Part shown: one piece after another, positions 46,491 through 56,080 of the stretch
Numbering within the stretch: position 1 is the first letter of the stretch
How the letters are laid out: the number at the start of each line of letters is the position of its first letter
NCBI GenBank assembly: GCA_013823855.1
Contig: PNMW01000086.1
Location: 1 to 64,000 of the forward strand
Reading direction: 5' to 3'
Length of the DNA: 64,000 nt
Source of the DNA: Lysobacteraceae bacterium
GTDB lineage: Bacteria; Pseudomonadota; Gammaproteobacteria; Nevskiales; Nevskiaceae
The notes under the pieces: generated by a model
Told to the model about the DNA's origin: nothing
What the model saw: only the letters and a program-made list of their open reading frames with translations
The model's database searches: none
Made by a program: the position numbers and the translations under genes

Positions 46491-46796
46491 TTATTCCCCG
46501 ACCAGCGGCGGAGTTTGTTGCGCCAGCATGACGACGGCAGCACGGCCGCTGAATTGACGGTCGACTGCAGCGATAACACGCCGCGCATCGTCGGCGTTCA
46601 CCCGCATTTCGAAGCGCACGCGCGGGCGCCGGCCACGTACCTGCTCGCGTCGATTTCGATAAGGCGCCGAGCCGCCGACCAGCTCGACGGCGGTCTCATA
46701 CCAACCGTCGGGCAGGCCGGCATCGGCGAGCAGATCGGCCAGCCGCTCGGCGCTTTCCGGCTCCGCGACGAGGATCAGCAGCACCTCGGCGCTCAT
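46491..46796 (-). CDS. DUF3240 family protein of heavy-metal efflux operon
   Basis: A 101-residue protein with a PII-like ferredoxin fold (MSAEVLLILVAEPESAERLA, then RRPRVRFEMRVNADDARRVI). DUF3240 genes typically follow CzcA-type pumps, as here. Its ATG overlaps the czcA stop codon. It may regulate or sense pump activity or metal, but this is not established. A frame reading through from inside czcA in the same phase is an artefact. Confidence 0.85.
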   Translation of the reverse strand: MSAEVLLILVAEPESAERLADLLADAGLPDGWYETAVELVGGSAPYRNRREQVRGRRPRVRFEMRVNADDARRVIAAVDRQFSGRAAVVMLAQQTPPLVGE

Positions 46797-49700
46797 GCCG
46801 GCACCCCGTTCGGCACGGCCGCCGTGGCGAAGGCGTGGCGGCGATAGAGGATCGGCAGCAGGATCAGGGTCAGCAGCGTCGAGCTGAGCAGGCCGCCGAT
46901 CACCACGATCGCCAGCGGCCGCTGGATTTCCGATCCCGGGCCGGTCGCGAACAGCAGCGGCACCAGGCCCAGGGCGGCGATCGCCGCGGTCATCACCACC
47001 GGCCGCAACCGCCGGGCGGCACCCTGCACCACCGCCTCGCCGATGCTCAGACCATCGGCCTTCAGCTGGTTGAAGCAGGTCACCAGCACGATGCCGTTCA
47101 GCACCGCGATGCCGAGCAGCGCGATGAAGCCGACCGAGGCCGGCACCGACAGGTACTCGCCGGAGACACCCAGCGCGAACACGCCGCCGATCATCGCGAA
47201 CGGAATGTTCAGCAGCACCAGCGTGGCCTGGCGCAGCGAGCCGAAGGTCGACAGCAGCAGCAGGAAGATCAGCGCGATGGCGATCGGCACCACGATCGAC
47301 AGCCGCTGCGCCGCGCGCTGCTGGTTCTCGAACTCCCCACCCCAGCTCAGGGTATAGCCGGCTTCGAGCGTCACCGCTGCGGCGACCCTGGCCTTGGCTT
47401 CCTCGACGAAGCCGACCAGATCGCGACCGCGGACATTGGCGATCACCACGACATTGCGGTTGCCAAGCTCGCGGCTGATCTGCACCGGGCCCTCGACCCG
47501 TTCGAGCTTCGCCAGCGCCGACAGCGGCACCGTGCCGCCGTCCGGCAGCGCCAGCGGCAGCTGATCGAGCAGCGACGGCGTGAGGCGCAGGCGGTCCGGG
47601 CCTTTCAGGGTCAGCGCCAGCCGGCGGCCGTCGCGATGGATGGTGCCGATCCGCGCGCCTTCGATCTGCGCCCGCAGCAGGGTTTCCAGCACATCGACCG
47701 ACAGGCCGTAACGGCCGGCAGCGGCGAGGTCGACGGCGATCCGCAGGTACTGCACGCCGCTGTTGGCGGTGTAGTAGACGTCCTCCGCGCCGTTCAGGCC
47801 GCGCAGCTCGGTGGCGATCGCTTCGGCCTTGGCGTTGAGCTGGCCGAGATCCGGGCCGAACAGCCGGATCGCGACATCGCCGCGAACGCCGAGGATCATT
47901 TCCGACACGCGCATCTGGATCGGCTGGGTGAAGGCGTAGGCGATACCCGGGAAATCGGCGAGCACCTTGCGGATCTCGTCGGCCAGCACCTCCTTGTCGG
48001 GGTTGCGCCATTCCTTGCCCGGCTTGAGCGCCAGGAAGGTATCGGTCTGGTTCAGGCCCATCGGGTCGAGGCCGATCTCGTCGGCGCCGGCGCGGGCCAC
48101 CACCATCGCCACCTCCGGCACCCGCGCCAGCAGCGCCTTCTGGAACTGCACGTCGAGCGCCAGCGAGGCTTCGAGGCCCACCGACGGCAGCTTTTCAAGC
48201 TGCACGATCAGGCTGCCCTCGTCCATCGTCGGCAGGAAGGTCTTGCCGATCCGCGTGTAGACGACACCGGCGGCGGCCAGGCCGATCAGCGCCGTGGCGA
48301 TCACGTATTGCGGCCGGGCCAGCGCCCGCGCCAGCAGCGGCGCGTAAAGTGCTGCCAGCTTGCGGACGATCCACGGCTCGGCGTGTTCGCCGTCGTGCAG
48401 CAGCTTCGCCGCCAGCACCGGGATCACCGTCAGCGACAGCAGCAGTGACGAGGCCAGCGCGAAGACGATGGTCAGCGCCACCGGCGCGAACAGCTTGCCT
48501 TCCAGCCCCTGCAGGGTCAGCAGCGGCAGGAACACCAGGATGATGATGACGATGCCGACGCCGATCGGCCCGGCCACCTCGCGCACCGCGCGGGCGATCA
48601 CGAACGCGCGCGGCCGCGACGGATCCGGCACGGCGAGCCGGGCGACGATGTTCTCGACCACCACCACCGCGGCGTCGACCAGCATGCCGATCGCGATCGC
48701 CAGCCCGCCGAGACTCATCAGGTTGGCGCTGACCCCGAACAGCCGCATCAGCAGGAAGGTGCACAGCGCCGACAGCGGCAGGATCAGCGCCACCGCGACA
48801 GCGGCGCGCAGGTTGCCGAGAAAGGCGACCAGCAGCGCCAGCACCAGCAGCACCGCCTCGACCAGCGATTTCGACACGGTATCGACCGCGCGGGTGACCA
48901 GATCGCCGCGGTCGTAAAAAATGTCGATGCGCACGCCGGCGGGCAGGCTCGGCTGCAGCGCGTCGAGCCGGGCGCGCACCCCGGCGACCACCTCGCGGGC
49001 ATTGGCGCCGCGCAGGCCGAGCACCAGGCCTTCGACGGTCTCGCCGCCGCCGTTGCGGGTCACGCCGCCGTAGCGGGTGATCGCGCCCATCCGCACCTCG
49101 GCGATGTCGCCGACCCGCACCACCTCACCGCCGGCGGTGCGCTGGACGACCACGGCGCGGATGTCGTCGAGCGTGCGCAGGCTGCCCTCGGTGCGCACCA
49201 GCAGGGTTTCCTCGCCTTCGGCCATGCGGCCGGCGCCGTCGTTGCGATTGTTCGCTTCCAGCGCCCGCTGCAGCGCTTCGAAGCCGATGCCGCGCGCCGC
49301 CAGCGCCTGCGGCGATGGCACCACCTCGAAGCTTTCGACATGGCCGCCGAGCGCGTTGACATCGGCGACGCCGGGCACCGTGCGCAGCGCCGGGCGGATC
49401 GTCCAGTCGAGCAGGCGACGCCGTTCGGCCAGGCTGGCGGTGTCGCTCTCGATGGTGAACATGAACATCTCGCCGAGCGGCGTGGTCAGCGGAGCCACGC
49501 CGCCGGAGACGCCGGCCGGCAGATCGGCCATCACGCCACTCAGGCGTTCGGCGACCTGGTTGCGCGCCCAGTAGATGTCGGTGCCCTCATTGAAATCGAC
49601 GGTGATGTCGGCGAGGCCGTACTTGCTGGTCGAGCGCAGCATCGACTGCTTCGGCAGGCCGAGCATCTCGACCTCGATCGGCGCGGTGATCCGCGATTCG

Positions 49701-49879
49701 ATCTCTTCCGGGGTCATGCCCGGCGCCTTCAGGATGATCTTGACCTGCGGACTGGAGACGTCCGGAAAGGCGTCGACCGGCAGCGCCAGCCAGGCCAGCA
49801 CGCCGGCCGCCGCCAGCGCCAGGGCCAGCAGCAGCACCGCCAGCGGGCGGATCAGCGCGAATTCGATCAGCCGGTTCAT
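46793..49879 (-). CDS. czcA: Heavy-metal efflux RND pump, CzcA family
   Basis: A 1028-residue inner-membrane RND protein with 12 membrane helices and two large periplasmic loops. The start MNRLIEFALIRPLAVLLLAL and PVDAFPDVSSPQVKI are CzcA/CusA-like. In helix 4 the metal-proton relay reads AIAIGMLVDAAVVVVEN: the second Asp is present but the first Asp of the Zn/Co pumps (DFG) is replaced by hydrophobic residues. This points to another HME subgroup; substrate metal is undetermined. It is cotranscribed with czcB and czcC upstream and a DUF3240 gene downstream. Confidence 0.93.
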   Translation of the reverse strand: MNRLIEFALIRPLAVLLLALALAAAGVLAWLALPVDAFPDVSSPQVKIILKAPGMTPEEIESRITAPIEVEMLGLPKQSMLRSTSKYGLADITVDFNEGTDIYWARNQVAERLSGVMADLPAGVSGGVAPLTTPLGEMFMFTIESDTASLAERRRLLDWTIRPALRTVPGVADVNALGGHVESFEVVPSPQALAARGIGFEALQRALEANNRNDGAGRMAEGEETLLVRTEGSLRTLDDIRAVVVQRTAGGEVVRVGDIAEVRMGAITRYGGVTRNGGGETVEGLVLGLRGANAREVVAGVRARLDALQPSLPAGVRIDIFYDRGDLVTRAVDTVSKSLVEAVLLVLALLVAFLGNLRAAVAVALILPLSALCTFLLMRLFGVSANLMSLGGLAIAIGMLVDAAVVVVENIVARLAVPDPSRPRAFVIARAVREVAGPIGVGIVIIILVFLPLLTLQGLEGKLFAPVALTIVFALASSLLLSLTVIPVLAAKLLHDGEHAEPWIVRKLAALYAPLLARALARPQYVIATALIGLAAAGVVYTRIGKTFLPTMDEGSLIVQLEKLPSVGLEASLALDVQFQKALLARVPEVAMVVARAGADEIGLDPMGLNQTDTFLALKPGKEWRNPDKEVLADEIRKVLADFPGIAYAFTQPIQMRVSEMILGVRGDVAIRLFGPDLGQLNAKAEAIATELRGLNGAEDVYYTANSGVQYLRIAVDLAAAGRYGLSVDVLETLLRAQIEGARIGTIHRDGRRLALTLKGPDRLRLTPSLLDQLPLALPDGGTVPLSALAKLERVEGPVQISRELGNRNVVVIANVRGRDLVGFVEEAKARVAAAVTLEAGYTLSWGGEFENQQRAAQRLSIVVPIAIALIFLLLLSTFGSLRQATLVLLNIPFAMIGGVFALGVSGEYLSVPASVGFIALLGIAVLNGIVLVTCFNQLKADGLSIGEAVVQGAARRLRPVVMTAAIAALGLVPLLFATGPGSEIQRPLAIVVIGGLLSSTLLTLILLPILYRRHAFATAAVPNGVPA

Positions 49880-50961
49880 TGGCCACCGCCGCGGCCGGCG
49901 AACGCCGCCTTGATCGCGATCACGGCACTGACGGCCACGCGGTCATCGGCGCGCAGGCCGCCGCTGACGATGCAGCGCCCCTCGTCGCGGCCGTTGACGG
50001 TGACCGGCACGGCGCGGAAGCCGCCGGCGCTGCGCGCATAGACCCGGGCGCCGGCGGCATCGCTGACCAGCGCCGCCGCCGGCAGCGACCAGCCGTCGAC
50101 AGCGGCGGCGCGCTGCTCGACCTCGACGACCTGTCCCGGACGCAGGACGCTTCCGGCCGCATCAAGCTCGGCACGCACCTGCACGCTCTGGGTGCCGCCG
50201 CCGGCATCGACGCCGATGGCGCTGATCCGCGCCGCGGCCTGGGTGTTCCGCACCGACAGCCGATCGCCGATCTTGAGCCGCGCCGCGACCTCGACCGGCA
50301 CCTGCACCTCGAGCAGCAGGCGCTCGAGGCTGGCGATCCGGAACAGCAGGCCGCCGGCCTCGACGCGCTCGCCGACCCCGGCCGAACGCGCCAGCACCAC
50401 GCCGGCCTGCGCCGCGCGCAGGCTCAGCACGGCGCTGACCGCGCCATCGCCGGCCGCCGCACCGGCCAGCGTCAGCCGTTGCGAGGACTCGGCCAGCTGC
50501 GCGGCGGCGACCTCGTGCCGGCTGCGGGTCTCGGTCATCCGCCGGGCGGCGATGATGCCGTCGGCAAGCAGCGCGGCATCGCGATCGCGATCGGCGCGGG
50601 CCAGGCGCTCGGCGGCCTGCAGCTGGACATGGCTGGCCTTCAGGCTGCCGAGTTCGGCGCTGAACAGGGTCGCCAGCGGCTGGCCGACGCGCACCGTGTC
50701 GCCGATGCCGACCAGCAGGGTTTCGACAGTGCCCGGCAGCGGCGCGACGACGGCCCGTTCGGCCGCTGCCGGCAGGCCGACCCGGGCCGGGAAATGCAGC
50801 GTCCCGGCGTCGGCCGCCGCCTGCGGCGCTTCCAGCCGGACGCCGAGCGCGGCGATCTGCGCCGCAGTCATCGTCAGCTCCTCGGTGCCGGCGGCACCAG
50901 CCGTCGAGGCCCACAGCAGCGCAGCTCCCGCCATCCATCGATACGACCGGCACGGCATCAC
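49876..50961 (-). CDS. czcB: RND periplasmic adaptor (CzcB-like membrane fusion protein)
   Basis: A 361-residue adaptor. A signal peptide (MPCRSYRWMAGAALLWAST) leads to biotinyl-lipoyl-type halves (VVAPLPGTVETLLVGIGDTV and RAAQAGVVLARSAGVGERVE) around an alpha-helical hairpin (residues 105-165). A beta-barrel domain follows. There is no metal-binding HxH N-terminus as in some CzcB proteins. Start and stop codons overlap both neighbours (ATGA-type), showing translational coupling with czcA and czcC. Confidence 0.9.
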   Translation of the reverse strand: MMPCRSYRWMAGAALLWASTAGAAGTEELTMTAAQIAALGVRLEAPQAAADAGTLHFPARVGLPAAAERAVVAPLPGTVETLLVGIGDTVRVGQPLATLFSAELGSLKASHVQLQAAERLARADRDRDAALLADGIIAARRMTETRSRHEVAAAQLAESSQRLTLAGAAAGDGAVSAVLSLRAAQAGVVLARSAGVGERVEAGGLLFRIASLERLLLEVQVPVEVAARLKIGDRLSVRNTQAAARISAIGVDAGGGTQSVQVRAELDAAGSVLRPGQVVEVEQRAAAVDGWSLPAAALVSDAAGARVYARSAGGFRAVPVTVNGRDEGRCIVSGGLRADDRVAVSAVIAIKAAFAGRGGGQ

Positions 50962-52232
50962 GGCATCACTCCCTGGATCTGGTTCAGCCGGGCGATGGCC
51001 CGACCGTGTTCAAGTTCGGCGGCGGCGGCATCACCGAGCACGCCGCGCGCGCGGGTTTCGGTCAGCAGCCGCTCGGCCAGCCCGATCTCGCCGGCGGCGA
51101 AGGCTTTCGCCGCATTGGCCAGCTCGCGGTCGGCCAGCGCGGCGCGCTGGCGCAGGCGCTCGCGCGCCTCGGCGGCGGCGCCCAGCTCGTGCTCGGCTTC
51201 GTGATGCAGGTACTGGTAGCGGCGCTCGGCCAGTGCCAGGTCGCTTTCCGCCTGGGCCGCCGCGATGGCGGCCGCCGCTTCCGGCGCCCGCGACGCGGCG
51301 CTGACACCGAGCGGAATGCTCAGGCCGATGCCGATGCTGGCGACGTTGCCGTTGTCCGGCCCACCGAGTTCGTTGCGGGCGCCGAGCGTCAGCCTCGGAT
51401 TGCCGCCGCGGCTGCGGCGGGCGAAATCGGTTTCGGCGCGGGCCCGGGCCAGCTGCGCAGCCAGCGGCGCCAGCAGCGGGTTGACGCCGTCGCCGCGCGC
51501 GGCGGCCGTCGCTTCGACGATCGCCGCCGGCAGGCGATCCAGCCCGGTCAGCAGCCGGTAGCTCAGCTCGGCATGGACGAGGACGATCTCGGCGTCCTGC
51601 CGGCGCGCTTCGCGGTCGAGCCGCCAGTCGGCGGCCGGAAGGGCGTCGGCGGCGGCCTGCTCGCCGACCTCGATGCGCCGCCGGACCGCCGCTTCCAGCG
51701 CCTGCGCGGCGGCCAGCGCCGCTTCCGCCTGATCGACACGGACCCGGGCCAGCGCCACCGCCCAGACCGCTTCGCGGACCTCGCCGGCCACCCGCAGCGC
51801 GCGGCTCGGCGCTTCGGCATCGCGCTGCGCCTGGCTGCCGGCGGCCAGCCGCGCGGCGGCGTCGCGCTGGCCGAGCCGCCAGATCGGCAGTTCGAGACCG
51901 CCTTCGGCTTCGCGGATGCCGCTGCGGCCGAGTGGGCCGCTGTCCTGCCAGCGCAGGCCGATCGCGACATCACCGGCGAGCAGGCTGCCTGCCCGCGCCG
52001 TCAGCACCCCGGCCTCGGCGTCACGGGCGTCGATGACCGCCTTGCCCGGATCGCGGCCCAGCGCTGCTGCCACGACGGCCGACAGCGGCAGCGCCGGATC
52101 GACCGCGAGCGTCGCCTCGCCGACCGCCTCCGCAGGACCGGGCTCGGCCGTCGCCGCGACCGGCCAGGTCGACAGCAGCAGCGCCAGCGCCCCGGCGCCC
52201 GCCAGCCGGCGGCCGATCGCGGCGATCATCAT
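50958..52232 (-). CDS. czcC: TolC-family outer-membrane factor (CzcC-like)
   Basis: A 424-residue outer-membrane efflux channel. The signal peptide is MMIAAIGRRLAGAGALALLL, cleaved near ATA-EP. Two repeated helical hairpins carry long Ala/Glu/Arg-rich coils (RVDQAEAALAAAQALEAAVR, EHELGAAAEARERLRQRAAL), typical of OEP/TolC proteins. The start at 52232 is chosen for the signal peptide; an in-frame ATG at 52286 would add 18 residues. It is first in the czcCBA-DUF3240 operon and divergent from the two-component system. Confidence 0.88.
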   Translation of the reverse strand: MMIAAIGRRLAGAGALALLLSTWPVAATAEPGPAEAVGEATLAVDPALPLSAVVAAALGRDPGKAVIDARDAEAGVLTARAGSLLAGDVAIGLRWQDSGPLGRSGIREAEGGLELPIWRLGQRDAAARLAAGSQAQRDAEAPSRALRVAGEVREAVWAVALARVRVDQAEAALAAAQALEAAVRRRIEVGEQAAADALPAADWRLDREARRQDAEIVLVHAELSYRLLTGLDRLPAAIVEATAAARGDGVNPLLAPLAAQLARARAETDFARRSRGGNPRLTLGARNELGGPDNGNVASIGIGLSIPLGVSAASRAPEAAAAIAAAQAESDLALAERRYQYLHHEAEHELGAAAEARERLRQRAALADRELANAAKAFAAGEIGLAERLLTETRARGVLGDAAAAELEHGRAIARLNQIQGVMP

Positions 52233-52517
52233 CGGGCGCCACGATCCCGCTCGACGACGGTCGGGGCTCGATCCGGAAACACGCATGACGACAGGCCGGC
52301 AATGGAAGAGGACTCACCCTAGCCCCGGCGCCTGTCCTGCCCCTTGACGGTCGATGAACAGCCGTTAATGAAGCGGACACCTTGCCGCCATCCGTCACCG
52401 ACCACAGTGTCGGCGCTGTCCCCCCGAATCGCCATTCCGGCGACGCCCGCCGAGCCGCCATCCGGCTTCATACTCGGTACCCGCATCGCCGCCGCATCCT
52501 ACCGACCGAGCCTCACC

Positions 52518-53225
52518 ATGCGTTTCCTGCTGATCGAAGACGATGTGCAGATGGCCGGTTATCTGGTCAAGGCACTGCGCGAAGCCGGCCACATCGCCGA
52601 TCACGCCGCCAACGGCCGCGACGGGCTGTTCCTGGCGTCGAGCGAAACCTATGACGCGCTGATCGTCGATCGCCTGCTGCCGCTGATGGACGGCCTGGCG
52701 GTGATCGGCGTGCTGCGCGCCACCGGGCGCCAGACGCCGGTGATGATCCTGTCGGCACTCGACGACGTCGACGAACGCATCCGCGGCCTGCGCGCCGGCG
52801 GCGACGACTATCTGGTCAAGCCGTTCGTGTTCCAGGAACTGCTCGCCCGGCTCGAGGCGATCGTCCGCCGCGCCCAGCCGAGCCATGCCGGCAGCGTCAC
52901 GGTCACCCGGCTGCGAGTCGACAATCTCGAGCTGGATCCGCTGTCGCGCCAGGTCCGTCGCGCCGGCCAGCTGATCGAGCTGAAGCCGCAGGAGTTCCGC
53001 CTGCTGGAATTCCTGATGCGCCACGCCGGCCAGGTGGTGACCCGGACGATGATCCTGGAATCGGTCTGGGACTATCACTTCGACCCGCAGACCAATGTCA
53101 TCGACGTCCACGTCTCGCGGCTGCGCGCCAAGATCGACCGCGACCACGCCCGGGCGCTGATCCACACGGTGCGCGGCGCCGGCTATTGCCTGCGCGAGCC
53201 GGAAGCCAGCGGGCTGGGCGTCTGA
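52518..53225 (+). CDS. OmpR-family response regulator
   Basis: A 235-residue regulator with a receiver domain (phosphorylated Asp D51 in ALIVDRLLPLMDG; conserved Lys in DDYLVKPF) and a winged-helix effector domain (LKPQEFRLLEFLMRHAGQVV, then NVIDVHVSRLRAKID). It resembles CzcR/CopR metal-responsive regulators. It is divergent from czcC by 285 bases and likely controls that operon. The cognate kinase follows 13 bases later. Confidence 0.94.
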   Translation: MRFLLIEDDVQMAGYLVKALREAGHIADHAANGRDGLFLASSETYDALIVDRLLPLMDGLAVIGVLRATGRQTPVMILSALDDVDERIRGLRAGGDDYLVKPFVFQELLARLEAIVRRAQPSHAGSVTVTRLRVDNLELDPLSRQVRRAGQLIELKPQEFRLLEFLMRHAGQVVTRTMILESVWDYHFDPQTNVIDVHVSRLRAKIDRDHARALIHTVRGAGYCLREPEASGLGV

Positions 53226-53238
53226 GCCGCCGCCGGAC

Positions 53239-54624
53239 ATGAGTTTCCGGACCTCGCGGTGGCTGCGTTCGCTATCGGCGCGGGTGGTGCTGCTGAACAC
53301 GGTGATCACCGTCGGCCTTTCGGGGCTGATGATCCTGGTGCTGTGCTGGCTCGCCGAAGGCTTCATGCAGGATCACCTCGACGACACCGTGCTCGACGAG
53401 ATCCGCATCCTCGAAGCCGAATTCGGCGTCGACGGGCGCCGCGGCGTGCAGCAGCTGATCAGCCGTCGCCTTGCCGAAAACGCCGACGGTCGCCAGGCCT
53501 ACCTGCTGCTCGACGCCGACGGCCGCCGGCTGGCCGGCAATCTGGCCGCGATCCCGGCGAAGTCTCCTTCGCGCGCCGACTGGTACGAGCAGCCGACCCT
53601 GCATCAGCCGGTCGATGCCAGCTTGCGCCTGCGCCGGCTCACACTCGCTGACGACAGCACGCTGGTGGTCGGCTTCGATGATCACGAGATCACCGCTTTT
53701 GTCGATGCGCTGCAGCGCGCCGCCGGCCTCGGCTTCGCGGCGACCCTGCTGCTCGGCCTGGTGGCCGGGGCGCTGTCGAGCCAGCTGACTCTGGGCCATC
53801 TCGACATCATCAACCGCACCGCGACGCGGATCATCGAAGGCGATCTCGGTCACCGGGTGCCGCTGCGCGGCAGCAACGACGAGTTCGACCGCCTGAGCGC
53901 CACGCTGAACGAGATGCTCGACCGCATCGGCGAGCTGATGGAATCGGTCAAGCGCGCCACCGAAAGCATCGCCCACGATCTGCGCACGCCGCTGGCCCGG
54001 ATGCGCAACCGTATCGAGGTGGCCAGGTTCGCCGCGCCGGTCGATCCGGCCGGCCAGCAGGAACTGCTCGACGCGCTGTGCCAGGAAGTCGACCGGGTGC
54101 TGACCGTCTTCGCCTCGCTGCTGCGCCTGGCGACCATCGAGTCCGGCGTGCTGCGCAGCGGCTTCCAGCGCGTCGACCTGCGGCCGCTGGTCGACGACGC
54201 GATCAGCCTTTACGAAGCGCTGGCCAGCGAGCGCGAGATCGGCGTGTCGCTGACGATCGCGGGGGCCGCGGCCGACGGCTGCATCGTCGACGGCGACCGC
54301 GACCTGCTGTTCCAGGCGATCTGCAACCTGCTCGACAACGCGGTGAAGTTCTCGCCGGATGGCGGCGATATCGGCGTCGAACTGGCGCTGGCGGACCGGG
54401 TGGTCCGCATCTGCATCGACGACCGTGGTCCGGGCGTGCCGGTCGAGCATCGGGAGCGGGTCTTCGACCGTCTGGTCCGCCTCGACCACAGCCGCGCCAG
54501 TCCGGGCTTCGGGCTGGGCCTGAGCCTGGTGCGGGCGATCGCCCGCCTGCACCGCGGCGACTGCCACCTGCAGGACGGTGCGCCCGGCACCCGAGCGCTG
54601 CTGGAACTGCCGCAGGCAAGCTGA
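53239..54624 (+). CDS. Sensor histidine kinase, partner of the adjacent response regulator
   Basis: A 461-residue kinase with two membrane helices (VITVGLSGLMILVLCWLA near residue 25 and LGFAATLLLGLVAGALSS near 170) around a periplasmic domain, then a HAMP region. The phosphoacceptor is H246 (ESIAHDLRTPLARMR). ATP-binding boxes are N (NLLDNAVKFSPDG), G1 (DDRGPGVP) and G2 (GFGLGLSLVRAI). No metal-binding His cluster is obvious in the periplasmic part. Proximity to czcCBA suggests metal sensing. Confidence 0.93.
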   Translation: MSFRTSRWLRSLSARVVLLNTVITVGLSGLMILVLCWLAEGFMQDHLDDTVLDEIRILEAEFGVDGRRGVQQLISRRLAENADGRQAYLLLDADGRRLAGNLAAIPAKSPSRADWYEQPTLHQPVDASLRLRRLTLADDSTLVVGFDDHEITAFVDALQRAAGLGFAATLLLGLVAGALSSQLTLGHLDIINRTATRIIEGDLGHRVPLRGSNDEFDRLSATLNEMLDRIGELMESVKRATESIAHDLRTPLARMRNRIEVARFAAPVDPAGQQELLDALCQEVDRVLTVFASLLRLATIESGVLRSGFQRVDLRPLVDDAISLYEALASEREIGVSLTIAGAAADGCIVDGDRDLLFQAICNLLDNAVKFSPDGGDIGVELALADRVVRICIDDRGPGVPVEHRERVFDRLVRLDHSRASPGFGLGLSLVRAIARLHRGDCHLQDGAPGTRALLELPQAS

Positions 54625-54633
54625 GCCTGGGGC

Positions 54634-55911
54634 TCAGCCGCGGCCGTCGCGATCCAGCCGCAGGCGCAGCAGGTCCGCCGAGCGGCGCCAGACCCAGACC
54701 ACGATGGCCATGGTGATGCCGCTGCCGATCAGCACCGAGCGGGTGGCCCCGAAGATCGACGCCGAGGTGCCGGCCTGGAAGGCGCCGAGTTCGTTCGACG
54801 AACTGATGAAGATGCTGTTGACCGACAGCACCCGGCCGCGCAGGTGATCCGGCGGCATCATCTGCAGGATGGTGCCGCGGATCACCACGCTGATCGAATC
54901 GAAGGCCCCGCTCGCGCACAGTGCTGCGGCCGACAGCCACAGATGGCGCGATACGCCGAACACCAGGATCGACAGGCCGAAGCCGGCGACCGCGATCAGC
55001 AGGTTGCGCCAGGCATGCTTCATCGGCGGGTAACGGGTCAGCACCAGCACGGTGACCAGCGCGCCGATCGCCGGCGCCGCGCGCAGGATGCCGAGGCCCT
55101 GGGCGCCGATCTGCAGCACGTCCTCGGCGAACACCGGCAGGATCGCGACGACTCCGCCGAACAGCACCGAGAATAGGTCGAGCGAGATCGAGTACAGGAT
55201 GATCTTCGACTGCCAGACGAACTTGAGCCCTTCACCCAGGCTCTGCCAGACCGTTTCGCCGGTGCTGGCATCGGCCGGCGGCCGCGGCCTGATCCGGAAA
55301 TACATCACCGACTGCAGCACCAGCAGCCCGCAGACCACGGTCAGGCTGGTGGTCAGCCCGGCGCCGGCGTAGAGAAAGCCGCCGATCATCGGCCCGAGGA
55401 TCGCCCCGGCCTGCCAGGCGGTGCTGCTCCAGGCGCTGGCGTTCGCGTAATCGCTGCGCGGCACCAGGAAGGCCTTCAGCGAACTGACCGCCGGGGTCAG
55501 GAAGCCGCGCGCCAGCCCGAACGCGGCGACCACGCCGTAGCAGCCGGCCAGCAGGGCGGTCTGGCTCAAGCCCGCGCGCACCGACGGCAGGGTCAGCCAG
55601 GTCAGGAACAGCGAGCCGGACAGGATGAAGGCGAGCGCCAGCAGCATGATCCGGCGCTTGTCGTGACGATCGGCGACATGGCCGCCGTACAGCGCCACGG
55701 CGATGAACGGCAGCGCTTCGGCGAGTCCGAGCAGGCCGAGCACCAGCGGGTCGCGGGTGATCAGGTACAGCTCGTAGGCGATGGCGATTTCCTGGATCGT
55801 GATCGCGATCGTGAACAGGAGACTGCCGCCGATCAGGTTGCGGAATTCGGGGTAGCGGAGTGCCGCGAAGGCGTCGGTGGACGCCGGAGTTGAGGCTGTT
55901 GGATCGGACAC
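54634..55911 (-). CDS. MFS transporter (EntS/MFS_3-like)
   Basis: A 425-residue transporter with about 12 membrane helices. AALRYPEFRNLIGGSLLFTI at the N-terminus, GGHVADRHDKRRIMLLALAF as the loop 2-3 motif, and PPDHLRGRVLSVNSIFISSS are typical of the MFS_3/EntS branch exporting siderophores or drugs. The GTG at 55911 is preferred because upstream in-frame sequence enters a dispersed repeat. It is convergent with the kinase gene. Substrate unknown. Confidence 0.88.
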   Translation of the reverse strand: MSDPTASTPASTDAFAALRYPEFRNLIGGSLLFTIAITIQEIAIAYELYLITRDPLVLGLLGLAEALPFIAVALYGGHVADRHDKRRIMLLALAFILSGSLFLTWLTLPSVRAGLSQTALLAGCYGVVAAFGLARGFLTPAVSSLKAFLVPRSDYANASAWSSTAWQAGAILGPMIGGFLYAGAGLTTSLTVVCGLLVLQSVMYFRIRPRPPADASTGETVWQSLGEGLKFVWQSKIILYSISLDLFSVLFGGVVAILPVFAEDVLQIGAQGLGILRAAPAIGALVTVLVLTRYPPMKHAWRNLLIAVAGFGLSILVFGVSRHLWLSAAALCASGAFDSISVVIRGTILQMMPPDHLRGRVLSVNSIFISSSNELGAFQAGTSASIFGATRSVLIGSGITMAIVVWVWRRSADLLRLRLDRDGRG

Positions 55912-55944
55912 GAATTGACTTGATGCCTCAGTTTGCAAGTGCAG

Positions 55945-56058
55945 CGAAGCTGTTTCGCACGAAGCACACGAAGACCACAAAGAAAGATGGCGAACACTCC
56001 GGTATCCGCCGCGTTTCTTCGTGACCTTTGCGTGTTTCGCACGAAATGTTCTGCCTTC
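55945..56058. repeat. Dispersed intergenic hairpin repeat, copy 4
   Basis: Between the MFS gene and rsmI. Left tract TTTCGCACGAAGCACACGAA and right tract TTCTTCGTGACCTTTGCGTG with a terminal TTTCGCACGAAATG form imperfect inverted arms. It is related to the copies near 1490, 15743 and 18757. Confidence 0.6.
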
Positions 56059-56080
56059 GTTTCAACACGTTACGGTCGGC

